Origin: CAWIUB01 sp963839175 | GTDB lineage: Bacteria; Actinomycetota; Actinomycetes; Mycobacteriales; Jatrophihabitantaceae | Reading direction: 5' to 3' | Assembly (NCBI GenBank): GCA_963839175.1 | Contig: CAWIUB010000003.1 | Coordinates: 1 to 64,000 of the forward strand | DNA length: 64,000 nucleotides | In this document: piece after piece, positions 45,974-55,434 of the stretch | How the letters are laid out: each line of letters starts with the position of its first letter | Numbering within the stretch: position 1 is the stretch's first letter | Program-made: the position numbers and the translations under genes | Notes under the pieces: model-generated | The model's input: the letters and a program-made list of their open reading frames with translations, nothing else | What the model was told of the DNA's origin: nothing | Databases searched by the model: none

Positions 45974-46660
45974 TCAGTGCTGGCGCTGACCGAAGCTCAC
46001 CGGGATCTTTGCAGGGGACGAAGCGCCGGGCACGAGCGCGGCTACGCCGGCGGGCAACGGCGCCAGATAGATGAGGGCGGGTACGACGTCGCGGGCGACG
46101 ACGAACTGCCCGATCAAGAACAACCCGACGACGGCTGCGAACCAGCCGGTCCAGCGGCTCAGGACGCGCGACACCGCAATGCGCACCCCGAACATCAGCA
46201 CCGCGACGCCGAACAGCAGCCCGGCAGCGCCGAGCAGTCCGCCATCGGCCCACCCGGTGACGTCCGCGTACCACTTCGGAATCGGGACGCCGGAGTGAAC
46301 GGCATCGGCCACCCGGACCGTCACAGTGAGCCGGTACGCCAGGTTCGCGATCCAGACGGCGGACCCGGCAACGACAAGCGCTGTGGCGACTGCCGGAAGC
46401 GCCGACCCCGGCGCGGCCCGATCCAGCACGCGCGCCAGCATGGCAAGTCCGGCAAGGGTGCCGCCAATACCGACGGCGAACATCCAGTTCGCGAACTCCC
46501 ACGCGCCCTCGTGGTCGGCGATAAGCCGCACCGCCCGGTCCGGTCTCGCCGTCCAGATCGAGGACAAGTTGGGGTACAGCGCCGCCACCGCCGCGCAGCA
46601 GAAACCGAGCACGAGGGCCGCCCCGACGCCGAGCAACGCCCGCGGGCCATCTTCAGTCAC
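45974..46660 (-). CDS. Polytopic membrane protein
   Basis: 228 residues from GTG 46660, with six to seven hydrophobic helices (LLGVGAALVLGFCCAAVAAL, FAVGIGGTLAGLAMLARVL, ALVVAGSAVWIANLAYRLTV, GLLGAAGLLFGVAVLMFGV, WFAAVVGLFLIGQFVVA). No family motif. It has the size and helix pattern of the two membrane proteins downstream on the other strand, so the three may be related. It is divergent from 46819-47469 across 158 bases that hold no gene. Confidence 0.7.
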   Translation of the reverse strand: MTEDGPRALLGVGAALVLGFCCAAVAALYPNLSSIWTARPDRAVRLIADHEGAWEFANWMFAVGIGGTLAGLAMLARVLDRAAPGSALPAVATALVVAGSAVWIANLAYRLTVTVRVADAVHSGVPIPKWYADVTGWADGGLLGAAGLLFGVAVLMFGVRIAVSRVLSRWTGWFAAVVGLFLIGQFVVARDVVPALIYLAPLPAGVAALVPGASSPAKIPVSFGQRQH

Positions 46661-46818
46661 CGTCGCATCCTCGCGCCCGACTGGGCGGTGCCGGCAACTG
46701 TGCCGGCACTGCATCGCCGGTGCGTACTGGCACTGATCCAAGTCACGTGCTCGCGCCGATGTGCGCTCGGGGCTGCTCCTCCTACCGTCGCTGCACAGGT
46801 TCGCACCAAGGAGGAGAC

Positions 46819-47469
46819 ATGACCCGCACAACCAGCGACACCCGCGCCATCGACCTCGGGCCCAAGCCGCCGGCGGATCAGATTCGGACGGCCGGGGGCG
46901 CGTGCGCGCTCGGTGCCCTCGTTCTGTTCGCCGGTGCAGTCGCCACCCAGATCATGCAGGCGTCGACGAGCGTCTCCGACCAGTTGTGGCGCTACCCATG
47001 GAGCAGCCACACCGCCGTGATCGCCTGGACGATCTTCGGCGCGATGGAAGTGCTCGTCCTGACCGGCGTGCTGGCCTGGCAGCGCAGCGGGGTCGCCGGA
47101 TCGGGCCGCGCAGCGCAGGTCGGTTTGCCCCTCACCGCAGTCGGCACGGCGCTCATCGTCGCCGGACACTTCGCGTCGATACCGGTCCGCAACCAGACGA
47201 TCCACGAGACCGGAGCGCAGCTCGTCAGCGGGATCTTCGGTGCCGGGACGGTGCTCTCGGCCGTCGGTCTCGCGCTGGCCGGCTGGGCCACTCTGCGGGC
47301 GGGCGTGTGGCAAGACTGGCGGCGCTTCCTGCCGCTCACCATCGGCGTGGTAACGACCGCGCTGATCGGCGTGGGGCTCACGAAGGCGCTACCAACCGGC
47401 GTGGCCCTGTACTCCCTGGGCTTTGCCATCCTCGGGATCGCCCTGATTCAAGAGCGGCGCACGCCGTGA
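46819..47469 (+). CDS. Polytopic membrane protein
   Basis: 216 residues from ATG 46819 (AAGGAGGAGAC ribosome site). Six helices: ACALGALVLFAGAVATQIM, SHTAVIAWTIFGAMEVLVLT, LPLTAVGTALIVAGHFASIP, TVLSAVGLALAGWATLRAG, FLPLTIGVVTTALIGVGLTK and ALYSLGFAILGIALIQ. No recognised family. Its stop overlaps the next start (ATGA at 47466-47469), so it is translated with the following gene. Probably a target of the neighbouring two-component system (inference from position). Confidence 0.7.
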   Translation: MTRTTSDTRAIDLGPKPPADQIRTAGGACALGALVLFAGAVATQIMQASTSVSDQLWRYPWSSHTAVIAWTIFGAMEVLVLTGVLAWQRSGVAGSGRAAQVGLPLTAVGTALIVAGHFASIPVRNQTIHETGAQLVSGIFGAGTVLSAVGLALAGWATLRAGVWQDWRRFLPLTIGVVTTALIGVGLTKALPTGVALYSLGFAILGIALIQERRTP

Positions 47470-48035
47470 TGCCCGGGCGCTCGGCGGACCGTCACGTGAC
47501 GGGCTGGGCGGGCTGGTGCCTGCGCCTCGCCGGCGCGAGCGGCATCGTCAACGGCCTCGGGTTCGGCGGCTTCACGATTCCCGCGATGGTGAGCATCGGC
47601 CAAGGACGAGGCATCCTCTACACCTTCGGAAATCCGACCTACGGAAACGGCCCGTTCGAACGGATCGGAATCCCGACGTCCGTGCCGCTGCTGGCCGGCT
47701 TTCTCGCGGCCTGCCTCGTGCAGGTCCTCGGCGGCGTCCTGCTGCTGGTGCCACGCCGCTCGGGAATCGCGGTCTCGATCGTAGGGGTGCTGCTCTGCGC
47801 CCCGTTCTGGTGGGGATTCGATCTACCCCTCGCCTGGCTCAACGCGGCAATGGTGGTCGGGTTCCTGATGCTCGCGCTCTTGGTGCTGGCGTGGGGTGCC
47901 CGACGAGCCACGAACCCGGAACCCGGCACTCCCGGGGCGGCACGTCCGGACCAATATCGACCGGCAGCTCCTGACAAGCGAGTTCCAGGGCAGCAGCGAC
48001 AACCTCTGCGAAACCCTCCAGTGAATCAACCGTAG
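47469..48035 (+). CDS. Four-helix membrane protein with soluble tail
   Basis: 188 residues. ATG 47469 shares a base with the preceding stop; a GTG at 47466 is the alternative. Helices: CLRLAGASGIVNGLGFGGFT, PLLAGFLAACLVQVLGGVLL, GIAVSIVGVLLCAPFWWGFD and LNAAMVVGFLMLALLVLAWG. A Pro/Arg-rich tail ends the protein. No family known to me. Transcribed together with its neighbours. Confidence 0.65.
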   Translation: MPGRSADRHVTGWAGWCLRLAGASGIVNGLGFGGFTIPAMVSIGQGRGILYTFGNPTYGNGPFERIGIPTSVPLLAGFLAACLVQVLGGVLLLVPRRSGIAVSIVGVLLCAPFWWGFDLPLAWLNAAMVVGFLMLALLVLAWGARRATNPEPGTPGAARPDQYRPAAPDKRVPGQQRQPLRNPPVNQP

Positions 48036-48044
48036 GAGGCATCA

Positions 48045-48574
48045 ATGTTCTGTAGCCCGAAACACGCCGCGTCCCGAGTGCTGCTACTGGGTGTCGCGCT
48101 CGCGGCGGCCGCGCTAGCTGTGGACGCCCAGCCCGCCTCGGCCGCCCGCCGGAGCACGCCCAGCTGATCGTCACAGCACCCCCGCTCGACCTGCCCGCAG
48201 GCACTCTGTGTGATTTCGCCTATCACCAGGCGGCGTCGTACACCCGGAACCGCACGCAATTCTTCGACAGCGCCGGAAACCTCGTCCGAATCGAGGATCT
48301 GAACGATGTGACAGTCGTGCACCGCAACGTCGACACCGGATACACCCTGGTCGAAGAGGATCACTACGCGGCTCACGTCGACTTCGCCAGCGGCGTCGTC
48401 AGGGTAACCGGCCAGAGCTGGGCGCTGCGCGATGAGGCCGGTCGGCTCGTCCTGGCCGGAGCGGGCCTGCTCACCATCGACCTCTTGACCGAGGCGCTCC
48501 TGACGCAGACGCCCAACGTCAAGGACAGTCGCCAGATCTTCTGCCCCGCGCTCGGCGGCGCCCCGGCACCCTGA
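48045..48574 (+). pseudogene. Secreted protein with signal peptide, one frameshift
   Basis: ATG 48045 (GTAGGAGGC upstream) gives MFCSPKHAASRVLLLGVALA, then AAALAVDAQPASAA, a standard signal peptide with an A-x-A cleavage site. A slip near 48150 moves the frame to HAQLIVTAPPLDLPAGTLCD, YTRNRTQFFDSAGNLVRIED, YTLVEEDHYAAHVDFASGVV, RVTGQSWALRDEAGRLVLAG and a Cys-containing end at 48574. About 170 residues; two mature-part cysteines could form a disulfide. It is the last gene of the membrane-protein operon. Bases 48575-49057 hold no supported gene, only a duplicated 15-base unit (TCGCGTTCGACGATG) at about 48692. Confidence 0.65.
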
Positions 48575-49057
48575 GGTTCATGCCCGCGACGCCGCACAAC
48601 GCGACGCCAGCTGAAGATCAAACCGTTGGCCGTTTCCCGGCGCAACAAACAACACAGAACAACCTCGCCGTTCGGCGCGGCCCGATACCGTCGCGTTCGA
48701 CGATGTCGCGTTCGACGATGTCGCGTCGCTCCAGCACGGGCGGGCCGAAGATTGGGATCTTCTCCTCGAACGCCGCTGCGGAGAAGGCCCGCGGATCCAG
48801 GGCGCCGCCGGGCGGTGATGGCGGTACTTGCCCTCGTAGCGTCGCTCTGCGTCGGGCGGTTCGATGCCGAATGATCCGCACCGCCTCCGCATGCCGGTCG
48901 GCACGCTCGGCGCCGACTGACGATCCGCCCGTGCAGGGGTGCCAGCCTCCCTGGGACTGGCCCGCCAACGCCCTCGTCGCCGGGCCACGGTCCGGTGCAG
49001 CCTTGCCTCGATGAGCAAGACCTTGGGGTTTGCGCAGCACCGCGCCATACTGCTGCG

Positions 49058-49425
49058 GTGAGCGGTCTGACGCATGTGGCGCTTGCGGCCTCTGATCCTG
49101 CGCGCTCGCTGGAGTTCTATCGCGACGTCATCGGGGTCGACGGCCAGGTACGGGCGGAGGGCGGTTTCGTTATCAGCACAACCAACCGCGCCGCCTTCAC
49201 CTCTATTCAGAGGCAAGCCGCCAACGGGTCCCGGCGACTTCCATTTCGGCGGGCCCATTCCGAACGCCGAGGCGGTCCGACAGGCACGCGAGCGATTTCG
49301 ATCAATGGGGGCTGGTCGAGCACGACTGGTCCGACGAGCCGCGGCACACGTCGGTCAAGGTCATCGACCCAGACGGCTATGTCGTCGGGGTCGCCTGGGA
49401 GCCCGACCACGAAGTCAGCCGATAG
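49058..49425 (+). pseudogene. VOC-family protein, frameshifted
   Basis: From GTG 49058: VSGLTHVALAASDPARSLEF and YRDVIGVDGQVRAEGGFVIS; slips near 49200 and 49310 lead through FHFGGPIPNAEAVRQARERF to EHDWSDEPRHTSVKVIDPDG and YVVGVAWEPD, stop at 49425. F-Y-R-D and D-P-D-G motifs of the glyoxalase/VOC fold are kept. About 120 residues if joined. Bases 49426-49662 hold nothing recognisable. Confidence 0.7.
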
Positions 49426-49662
49426 ACCACGGCGCAGGCGCCGGCAATACGACCGCGCATAATGTCGCCGGGTCGATCCGAACCCGGGCCCGACTGGCCG
49501 CTCGGGATTCGGCGTACCCGAGTGGACCGTGTGTTGCGCCGGCGTGGGTTGCACCTCGATCGCGCTCGCACTGCGTAGCCAGGCCCGGCCCGTCGATCTG
49601 GGCGGCTTTCCGCCGGCCGAGCCACCGCACAGATGGAACGGTGTGCGCGGTGTCGCCCCGTG

Positions 49663-51783
49663 TCACGCGGCGAGCGCGAGTGCGAACGGGTAAACCTGGC
49701 CGGCGCCGGCTCGGCGCAGCAGCCGGGCTACGACGGTGAACGTCCAGCCGGTGTCGATGAGGTCGTCGACGAGGAGCACTGGCTGCCCGGTCAGCTGCGC
49801 GGCGAGCGCGGCCGGCATCTCATGGGCATTCCACACCTCGCGCAGGCGTAGCGCGCTGTTCGAGCGACCGGTCGATGATGGCCCGACGTGGGTGACCTGG
49901 CCAAGGTTGGCCAGGCGGCCGAGTTCGGCCAGCCGGGACGCGAGATCCGCAATCAACCGTGGGCGCCGCACGGAGCCCACGTGCACCACGGCGGCCGGGC
50001 GCTGCGCCCAATCCCACGATGCGAGCACCTGGACGGATGCCTTGACCATGTCGTCCGGTACCGGAGCGTCTGCCGCCTCGGCGGCGAGCAGCGACCGCAA
50101 CCGGGAACCGAAACCGAGGTCGGTGAGTCGCGCGATCACCCGGCCGGTCTCGGCCTGGTCGGTCGCCGCCACCTTGCCGCGCACGTCTATCCCCAGACCG
50201 GGCATGGCGGCCGGCCACATCCGGCGCGGGTCGACCGGCACGCCGGGACGCCGCAACACGGACGCCGCGGCGGAGACCGTCTCTTCACCGACCTCGCCGG
50301 CGAGCGTGAGCCCGCCGCAGTTATCGCAACGCCCGCAGTCGAGCGTTTCGGGGTCATCGAGCTGCTCGCGCAGAAAGCGCATCCGGCATGTGGTGGTGGT
50401 CTGGTACTCACGCATCGCGCGCTGCTCATCCTGGCGCACCCGGGCGACCTTGAGGTAACGGTCGGCGTCGTAGTGCCACTGCGCGCCCGTCCCGATCCAA
50501 CCTCCGCGCACCCTCTTGGCCGCACCATCGACGTCGAGCACGTTGAGCATCGTCTCGAGCCGCGAACGGCTGAGCTCGACGCGGGTCTCGAGCGCGGCGG
50601 TACTCATCGGCGCTCCCTCAGTCGCGAGCGTGCGCAGCGCCATCCGAACGTGCTCCTCGGCGGGGAAGCCGACTGAGACGAAGTAGTCCCAGATCGCCTG
50701 ATCCTCCGGACCCGGCAGCAGGATCACCTGGGCCCGATCAACCCCGCGACCGGCGCGACCCACCTGCTGGTAGTACGCGATGGGTGAGGCCGGCGCCCCG
50801 AAGTGGATCACGAACCCCAGGTCGGGCTTGTCGAAGCCCATCCCGAGCGCCGAGGTCGCGACGAGCGCTTTCACCCGGTTGTTGATCAGATCGTCCTCGG
50901 CGGCGAGCCGCTCGGTCTGCTCGGTCTGGCCGGAGTACGCAGCCACCGGGAACCCCCGCTCGCGCAGGTAGCCGGCAACCTGCTGCGACGCGGCGACCGT
51001 GAGCGTGTAAATGATCCCCGAGCCGGGCAGCGTGCCGAGGTTCTCGGCGAGCCACGCCAGCCGGTGTGCCGTCGTCGGCAATTCCAGCACGCCCAGGTGC
51101 AGCGAATCGCGCTCGAGGCTGCCGCGCAGGACGAGAACGTCCTCAGCTGCGCCCTGCCCGAGGCCGAGCACATCGGCAACGTCGTCGACGACGCGCGTGT
51201 TGGCGGTGGCCGTGGTCGCCAGCACCGGGATGCCGTCCGGGAGCTCAGGCAACAGCATGCGCAGCCGGCGGAAGTCGGGCCGGAAGTCGTGACCCCAGTC
51301 GCTGATGCAGTGCGCTTCGTCAACGACCAGCAGCCCGCAGGTCGCCGCGAGCTGGGGCAGAACGTTGTCACGGAAGTCGGGTTTGTTCAAACGCTCCGGA
51401 GACAGCAGCAGCACATCCACCTCACCGTGCGACACGTCGGCGTAGACCTGCTGCCACTCGTCGATGTTGGTGGAGGTGATCGTCACAGCGCGAATGCCGG
51501 CCCGTTCGGCCGCAGCGATCTGATTGCGCATCAGGGCAAGCAGCGGCGAAACGATCACCGTCGGCCCGCTGCCCCGTGCCCGCAACAACGCGGTGGCGAC
51601 GAAATACACCGCAGACTTGCCCCAGCCCGTGCGTTGCACGACCAACGCCCGCCGCCGGTCGGCCACCAGAGCCGCGATCGCCGTCCACTGATCCTCGCGC
51701 AGCACAGCGTCCTCGCCGGCGAGCGCGCCCAGGTGACATTGCGCCTGGACACGCAGCTCCGCCAGATCACACACGCCGGTCAT
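49663..51783 (-). CDS. RecQ-family DNA helicase with C-terminal phosphoribosyltransferase-like domain
   Basis: 706 residues, intact. Helicase core: motif I VVQRTGWGKSAVYF, motif II LLVVDEAHCISDWGHDFRPD, motif III LATTATANTRV, ATSALGMGFDKPDLGFVIHF and YYQQVGRAGRGVD (motifs V-VI). A zinc-like cysteine set (CRMRFLREQL ... LDCGRCDNCGG) follows, then a winged-helix-like linker. At the C-terminus VLLVDDLIDTGWTFTVVARL is a PRPP-binding-loop motif of type I phosphoribosyltransferases, with LRLREVWNAH before it. DNA unwinding is certain by family; the role of the PRTase-like domain is unknown. The 396 bases upstream belong to an IS110 end. Confidence 0.9.
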   Translation of the reverse strand: MTGVCDLAELRVQAQCHLGALAGEDAVLREDQWTAIAALVADRRRALVVQRTGWGKSAVYFVATALLRARGSGPTVIVSPLLALMRNQIAAAERAGIRAVTITSTNIDEWQQVYADVSHGEVDVLLLSPERLNKPDFRDNVLPQLAATCGLLVVDEAHCISDWGHDFRPDFRRLRMLLPELPDGIPVLATTATANTRVVDDVADVLGLGQGAAEDVLVLRGSLERDSLHLGVLELPTTAHRLAWLAENLGTLPGSGIIYTLTVAASQQVAGYLRERGFPVAAYSGQTEQTERLAAEDDLINNRVKALVATSALGMGFDKPDLGFVIHFGAPASPIAYYQQVGRAGRGVDRAQVILLPGPEDQAIWDYFVSVGFPAEEHVRMALRTLATEGAPMSTAALETRVELSRSRLETMLNVLDVDGAAKRVRGGWIGTGAQWHYDADRYLKVARVRQDEQRAMREYQTTTTCRMRFLREQLDDPETLDCGRCDNCGGLTLAGEVGEETVSAAASVLRRPGVPVDPRRMWPAAMPGLGIDVRGKVAATDQAETGRVIARLTDLGFGSRLRSLLAAEAADAPVPDDMVKASVQVLASWDWAQRPAAVVHVGSVRRPRLIADLASRLAELGRLANLGQVTHVGPSSTGRSNSALRLREVWNAHEMPAALAAQLTGQPVLLVDDLIDTGWTFTVVARLLRRAGAGQVYPFALALAA

Positions 51784-52179
51784 TCGACCTGTCTAACAGG
51801 CTCCGCCGACACATCGCCCGGCAGATCCCGGACCCGGGCTCCGCCACCTGTGAAGCCGCGCATATCGCGCAGCGCCCCAGCGCATCGGTTCCCGCCGAAG
51901 GCGTACCCGATTCGGCAGGGAGGATGTGGGTAGTGCTTCCGGCCCTGCCTCCCGGGTTTCGACGTGGCGGGTGCGTAGGGTCGGCGGCCTGGGTCCCGGC
52001 CTGACCTCCGATTCGGCTGACGCCGCTTCGTGCTGTCCTGCGAGACGATCTGTCGGCCGGGCCCAGGTCTTGTGGCACCGCCGGCGTTGCCGGTCTGATC
52101 TGCCCGTCCTGTGCAAGAGGCCGGGGTTGTCAGATCCGACGGCCAGCAGGTGCGTGCCATCCCTCAACCTGAGAAAGGG
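51784..52179 (+). other. Non-coding 5' region of the intact IS110 element (candidate bridge RNA)
   Basis: 396 bases between the recQ start and the IS110 transposase start carry no ORF with a ribosome site. IS110-group elements place a guide ('bridge') RNA gene in the left non-coding end before the transposase. Position and size fit, but I cannot fold it reliably by eye, and the IS boundary is not defined. Confidence 0.35.
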
Positions 52180-53226
52180 ATGACGTTGACCATCGTAGAG
52201 ACACGTGCCGTGACCGGCGGGGTGGACACTCACGCTGACGTGCACGTCGCCGCGGCGCTCGATCCGATCGGCGGGCTGCTCGGCGTCGAGCAGTTCCCCA
52301 CAACGCCGGCCGGCTACGCCAGCTTGCTGGGCTGGTTGGCCGGGTTCGGCACCGTCGGCTTGGTCGGGATCGAGGGGACGGGTAGCTACGGTGCCGGCCT
52401 GGCCCGCCACATCAGCGCCGCTGGTGTGCGCGTGGTCGAGGTCGACCGTTCCGATCGGCAGGATCGCCGCCGGCAGGGCAAGTCCGATCCCCTCGACGCC
52501 GTGAGCGCCGCCCGCGCCGCCCAGTCCGGGCGAGCCCGCGGCGCTCCGAAGGGCCGCGACGGCGCGGTCGAGGCGGTCCGCGCATTGATGGTCGCCAAAC
52601 GTAGCGCCACCGGCGAACGCACCCGGTCGATCAACCAGGCCCGCGCACTGGTACTGACCGGACCCGATGAGCTGCGCACCCGGCTGGCCGGGCACACCGC
52701 GGCGGGCCTGGTCGCCGAGCTCGCGGCGCTGCGCCCCCACCCCGGCGAGGTGGTCGGCTACGCCACCCGCATCGCGCTGCGCGAGCTGGGACGCCGCGCC
52801 GCGTTCCTCGACGGCCAGCTCGAGCGCCTCGATGACCAGATCGTCCCGCTGGTCACCGCCCGCGCCCCCGGCCTACTCGCCCTGCACGGCATCGGCCCGT
52901 ACTCCGCCGCCTTGCTGCTCATCACCGCCGGCGACCACCCTGAGCGGCTGCGCAGCGAGGCCGCCTGGGCACACCTGTGCGCCGCCGCCCCCATCCCGGC
53001 GTCGTCGGGGAAGATCACCCGCCACCGGCTCAACCCCGGCGGCGACCGGCAAGCCAACCACGCCCTGTGGCGCATCGTGCTCACCCGGATGCGCTCGCAC
53101 CCCCCGACCCGCGCCTACGTCGAACGCCGCACCAAAGAAGGCAAGTCCAAGACGGAGATCATCCGCTGCTTGAAGCGCTACGTCGCCCGCGAGGTCTACC
53201 CGCACCTGCGCCCGGCCCGCGACTGA
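52180..53226 (+). CDS. IS110-family transposase (DEDD type), intact
   Basis: 348 residues from ATG 52180 (GAGAAAGGG upstream). N-terminal RuvC-like DEDD part: VTGGVDTHADVHVAAALDPI (first Asp), VGLVGIEGTGSYGAGLARHI (Glu), RQGKSDPLDAVSAARAA (two Asp). C-terminal Transposase_20 part: PGLLALHGIGPYSAALLLIT, AAWAHLCAAAPIPASSGKIT and RHRLNPGGDRQANHALWRIV (conserved Ser/Gly-R region). Full length, so the element may be active. IS110 enzymes insert without target duplication and use a guide RNA. It is adjacent to a second, broken IS110-type gene. Confidence 0.92.
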   Translation: MTLTIVETRAVTGGVDTHADVHVAAALDPIGGLLGVEQFPTTPAGYASLLGWLAGFGTVGLVGIEGTGSYGAGLARHISAAGVRVVEVDRSDRQDRRRQGKSDPLDAVSAARAAQSGRARGAPKGRDGAVEAVRALMVAKRSATGERTRSINQARALVLTGPDELRTRLAGHTAAGLVAELAALRPHPGEVVGYATRIALRELGRRAAFLDGQLERLDDQIVPLVTARAPGLLALHGIGPYSAALLLITAGDHPERLRSEAAWAHLCAAAPIPASSGKITRHRLNPGGDRQANHALWRIVLTRMRSHPPTRAYVERRTKEGKSKTEIIRCLKRYVAREVYPHLRPARD

Positions 53227-53579
53227 CACCAAAACCCCCGAGGACGGCCTGACCCACTATTCGGCTGCCGCACCCGCTGGCCATCGAACGATCCGTCGGC
53301 CGTCCCCGGACCTCAACACCACCGGCTGCGCGTGACCTCATAAGAGTCCATGTGCCCGAGGCGCGCCGGTCCGGCGTGAAAATGAGCGGGTGGCCGTCCG
53401 TGACGTCGTAGCAGCTTGGTGCCCTTCGTGAGCCCGTATAAGAGTCTGACGCTGGGAGCCGGTTTCCCATGAGGGCCGTTTCTTGTCGCTTCGAGCACGC
53501 GGGCCAGCTTTCCGTATCGCCCTCGGCTCCCCGGCCGGTCACGCCAAAGGTCCCTCCGAGACGAAGGTGAGCGAGGTGG
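53227..53579 (+). other. Non-coding region between two IS110-type genes
   Basis: 353 bases without a supported gene. It contains the right end of the first IS110 and the left end of the second. A second guide-RNA gene would be expected here if the second element belongs to the IS110 group. No boundary visible by eye. Confidence 0.3.
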
Positions 53580-54171
53580 ATGGTGGAGGAGATCGACGAC
53601 GAACCGCTGCACGTGGAGCGGGTGGCTGCGTTGGATGTCGGCAAGGCCACCTTGGAGGCCTGTATCCGGGTACCGGGCGAGACCAACCCGCGGCGGCGGG
53701 CGCACGAGGTGCGCAGCTTCGGCACGACCAAGCGGGAGATCCTCTCGCTGGCCGACTGGCTGCGCAGCCACCGGGTGGTCAGGGTGGTGATGGAGGCAAC
53801 CGGCGATTACTGGAAGGCGCCGTTCTTCCGGTTGGGGCGGGGGTTCGACTGCGAGCTGATGGACGCCAAACAGGTCAAGGCGCTGCCCGGCCGGCCGAAG
53901 ACCGACCGGGCCGACTGCGTGTGGCTGGCCAAGGTCGCCGAGCGGGGCATGGTCTCGTCCTGTTTCGTGCCGCCGGAACCGATCCGCCGGCTGCGCACGC
54001 TGACCCGCTACCGCCGGCATCTGACCGAGGAGCGGACCCGGGAGAAGCAACGAGCCGAGAAGCTGCTCGAGGACGCCCCGTTGACTGAACTACTGGGACG
54101 TTCCTTCGTGTTGTCGTGTCGCGGTGTTCGGTGCGTCGCTACGGTCCGGTCTTGTGGGTGGAGCAGCGGGC

Positions 54172-55434
54172 ATGCCGCGGGATCTGGGGTCGTTGGTCGT
54201 GCCGCCGGCCGGGTCGATGGTGGCGACCGGCGAGGTGTTCGAGCCGTATCGGCTCGTGGACGAGCACGGTGTGGTGGTCGCGCCGGTCGCAGCGTTCTTG
54301 CGGGATCTGCAGGCGTGTGGGCGCCGGCCGGGCACGCTGCGCTCCTATGGCATGGACCTGCTGCGCTGGTTTCGGTTCGTGTGGGCGGTCGGGGTCTGCT
54401 GGGACCGGGTGAGCTCGGTCGAGGCGCGGGATTTCTGCAGCTGGCTGCAGTTGGCCGACAAGCCGGCCGGGGTGCATTGGCGTCACCGAGACGATGAGCG
54501 GGTGCCGACGCGGCCGGCACGTCGGCCGGGGTTGACGCCGAATCCGGTGACCGGCAAGCCGGCGGCGGGTGTGAGATACGCGCCGGCGACGGTGGCGCAC
54601 TGCGAGACGGTGCTGCGCGGCTTCTACGAGTTCCACCTGGAGGCCGGCACCGGGCCGATGGTGAACCCGTTCCCATTGGCACGGCATCGCCGGGGCGGGC
54701 GGGCGAACGCGCACCACAATCCGATGGACGCGTTCACGCCCGGGCGCAGCGGCCGGTTCCGGCCCCGGCTGACCGCGCGGGTGCCGCGCCAGATCCCGGA
54801 CGCGATGTTCGACAATCTGTTCGCCCGGCTGGGTTCGCATCGGGATCGGGCGCTGCTGGCGTTCTGGATCTCGACCGGGGCGCGGGCCTCGGAGCTGTTG
54901 GGCGCCACGGTCGCCGATGTCGACCCGGGCCAGCAGCTGATCAGCGTGATCCGGAAGGGGAGCCGGGCGTTGCAGCCTCTGCCGGCCTCGCCGGACGCGT
55001 TCGTCTGGTTGAGGCTGTATCAGGCGCAGCTGGCCGATCTGGTGCCGGCCGGGCCCGATCAGCCGCTGTGGTGGACGCGGCGGCAGCCGTTGCGCGCGTT
55101 GACCTACCACGCGGCACGGGCAATGTTCACCCGAGCCAACGCCGGGTTGGGGTCGAACTGGACGCTGCATGATCTGCGACATTCGGCCGCTTACCGGATG
55201 GCCCGCGACCCGCAAATGACCCTGACCGACGTGCAGTGGGTCCTCGGCCACGCGCACCTGTCAACGACTCAGCTGTATGTGACCGCACCGGCCGAGGACA
55301 TGATCGCCGCCGTGCTGGCTCACCACGACCGACGCGCCAGGGCCACCACGGACGATCCGCCAGGCGGGACGAGCGGCCGGTTGCGCTACCGGCCCGAGTC
55401 GCTGCAGGTGCTGTTCGGAGAGCATGCCCGGTGA
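54172..55434 (+). CDS. Tyrosine recombinase (TnpA-like)
   Basis: 421 residues from ATG 54172. SAM-like N-terminal core-binding part (LRDLQACGRRPGTLRSYGMD, LLRWFRFVWAVGVCWDRVSS). Catalytic part: WISTGARASELLGATVADVD (first Arg), VIRKGSRALQPLP (Lys), WTLHDLRHSAAYRMARDPQM (H-x-x-R), VQWVLGHAHLSTTQLYVTA (His and nucleophile Tyr). The whole R-K-H-R-H-Y set is present, so likely active. The stop overlaps the next start by GTGA. Moves the host element; relatives are TnpA of Tn554. Confidence 0.9.
   Translation: MPRDLGSLVVPPAGSMVATGEVFEPYRLVDEHGVVVAPVAAFLRDLQACGRRPGTLRSYGMDLLRWFRFVWAVGVCWDRVSSVEARDFCSWLQLADKPAGVHWRHRDDERVPTRPARRPGLTPNPVTGKPAAGVRYAPATVAHCETVLRGFYEFHLEAGTGPMVNPFPLARHRRGGRANAHHNPMDAFTPGRSGRFRPRLTARVPRQIPDAMFDNLFARLGSHRDRALLAFWISTGARASELLGATVADVDPGQQLISVIRKGSRALQPLPASPDAFVWLRLYQAQLADLVPAGPDQPLWWTRRQPLRALTYHAARAMFTRANAGLGSNWTLHDLRHSAAYRMARDPQMTLTDVQWVLGHAHLSTTQLYVTAPAEDMIAAVLAHHDRRARATTDDPPGGTSGRLRYRPESLQVLFGEHAR

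Noticed and set aside
44834..46822. 662-residue open frame on the plus strand
   Set aside because: Antisense to the histidine kinase and a membrane protein; Arg/Gly/Gln-rich composition and no domain.
48578..49258. 226-residue minus-strand frame with ERDIVERD-type repeats
   Set aside because: No ribosome site, overlaps the VOC gene antisense, repeat stems from a 15-base tandem unit; cannot support a gene.
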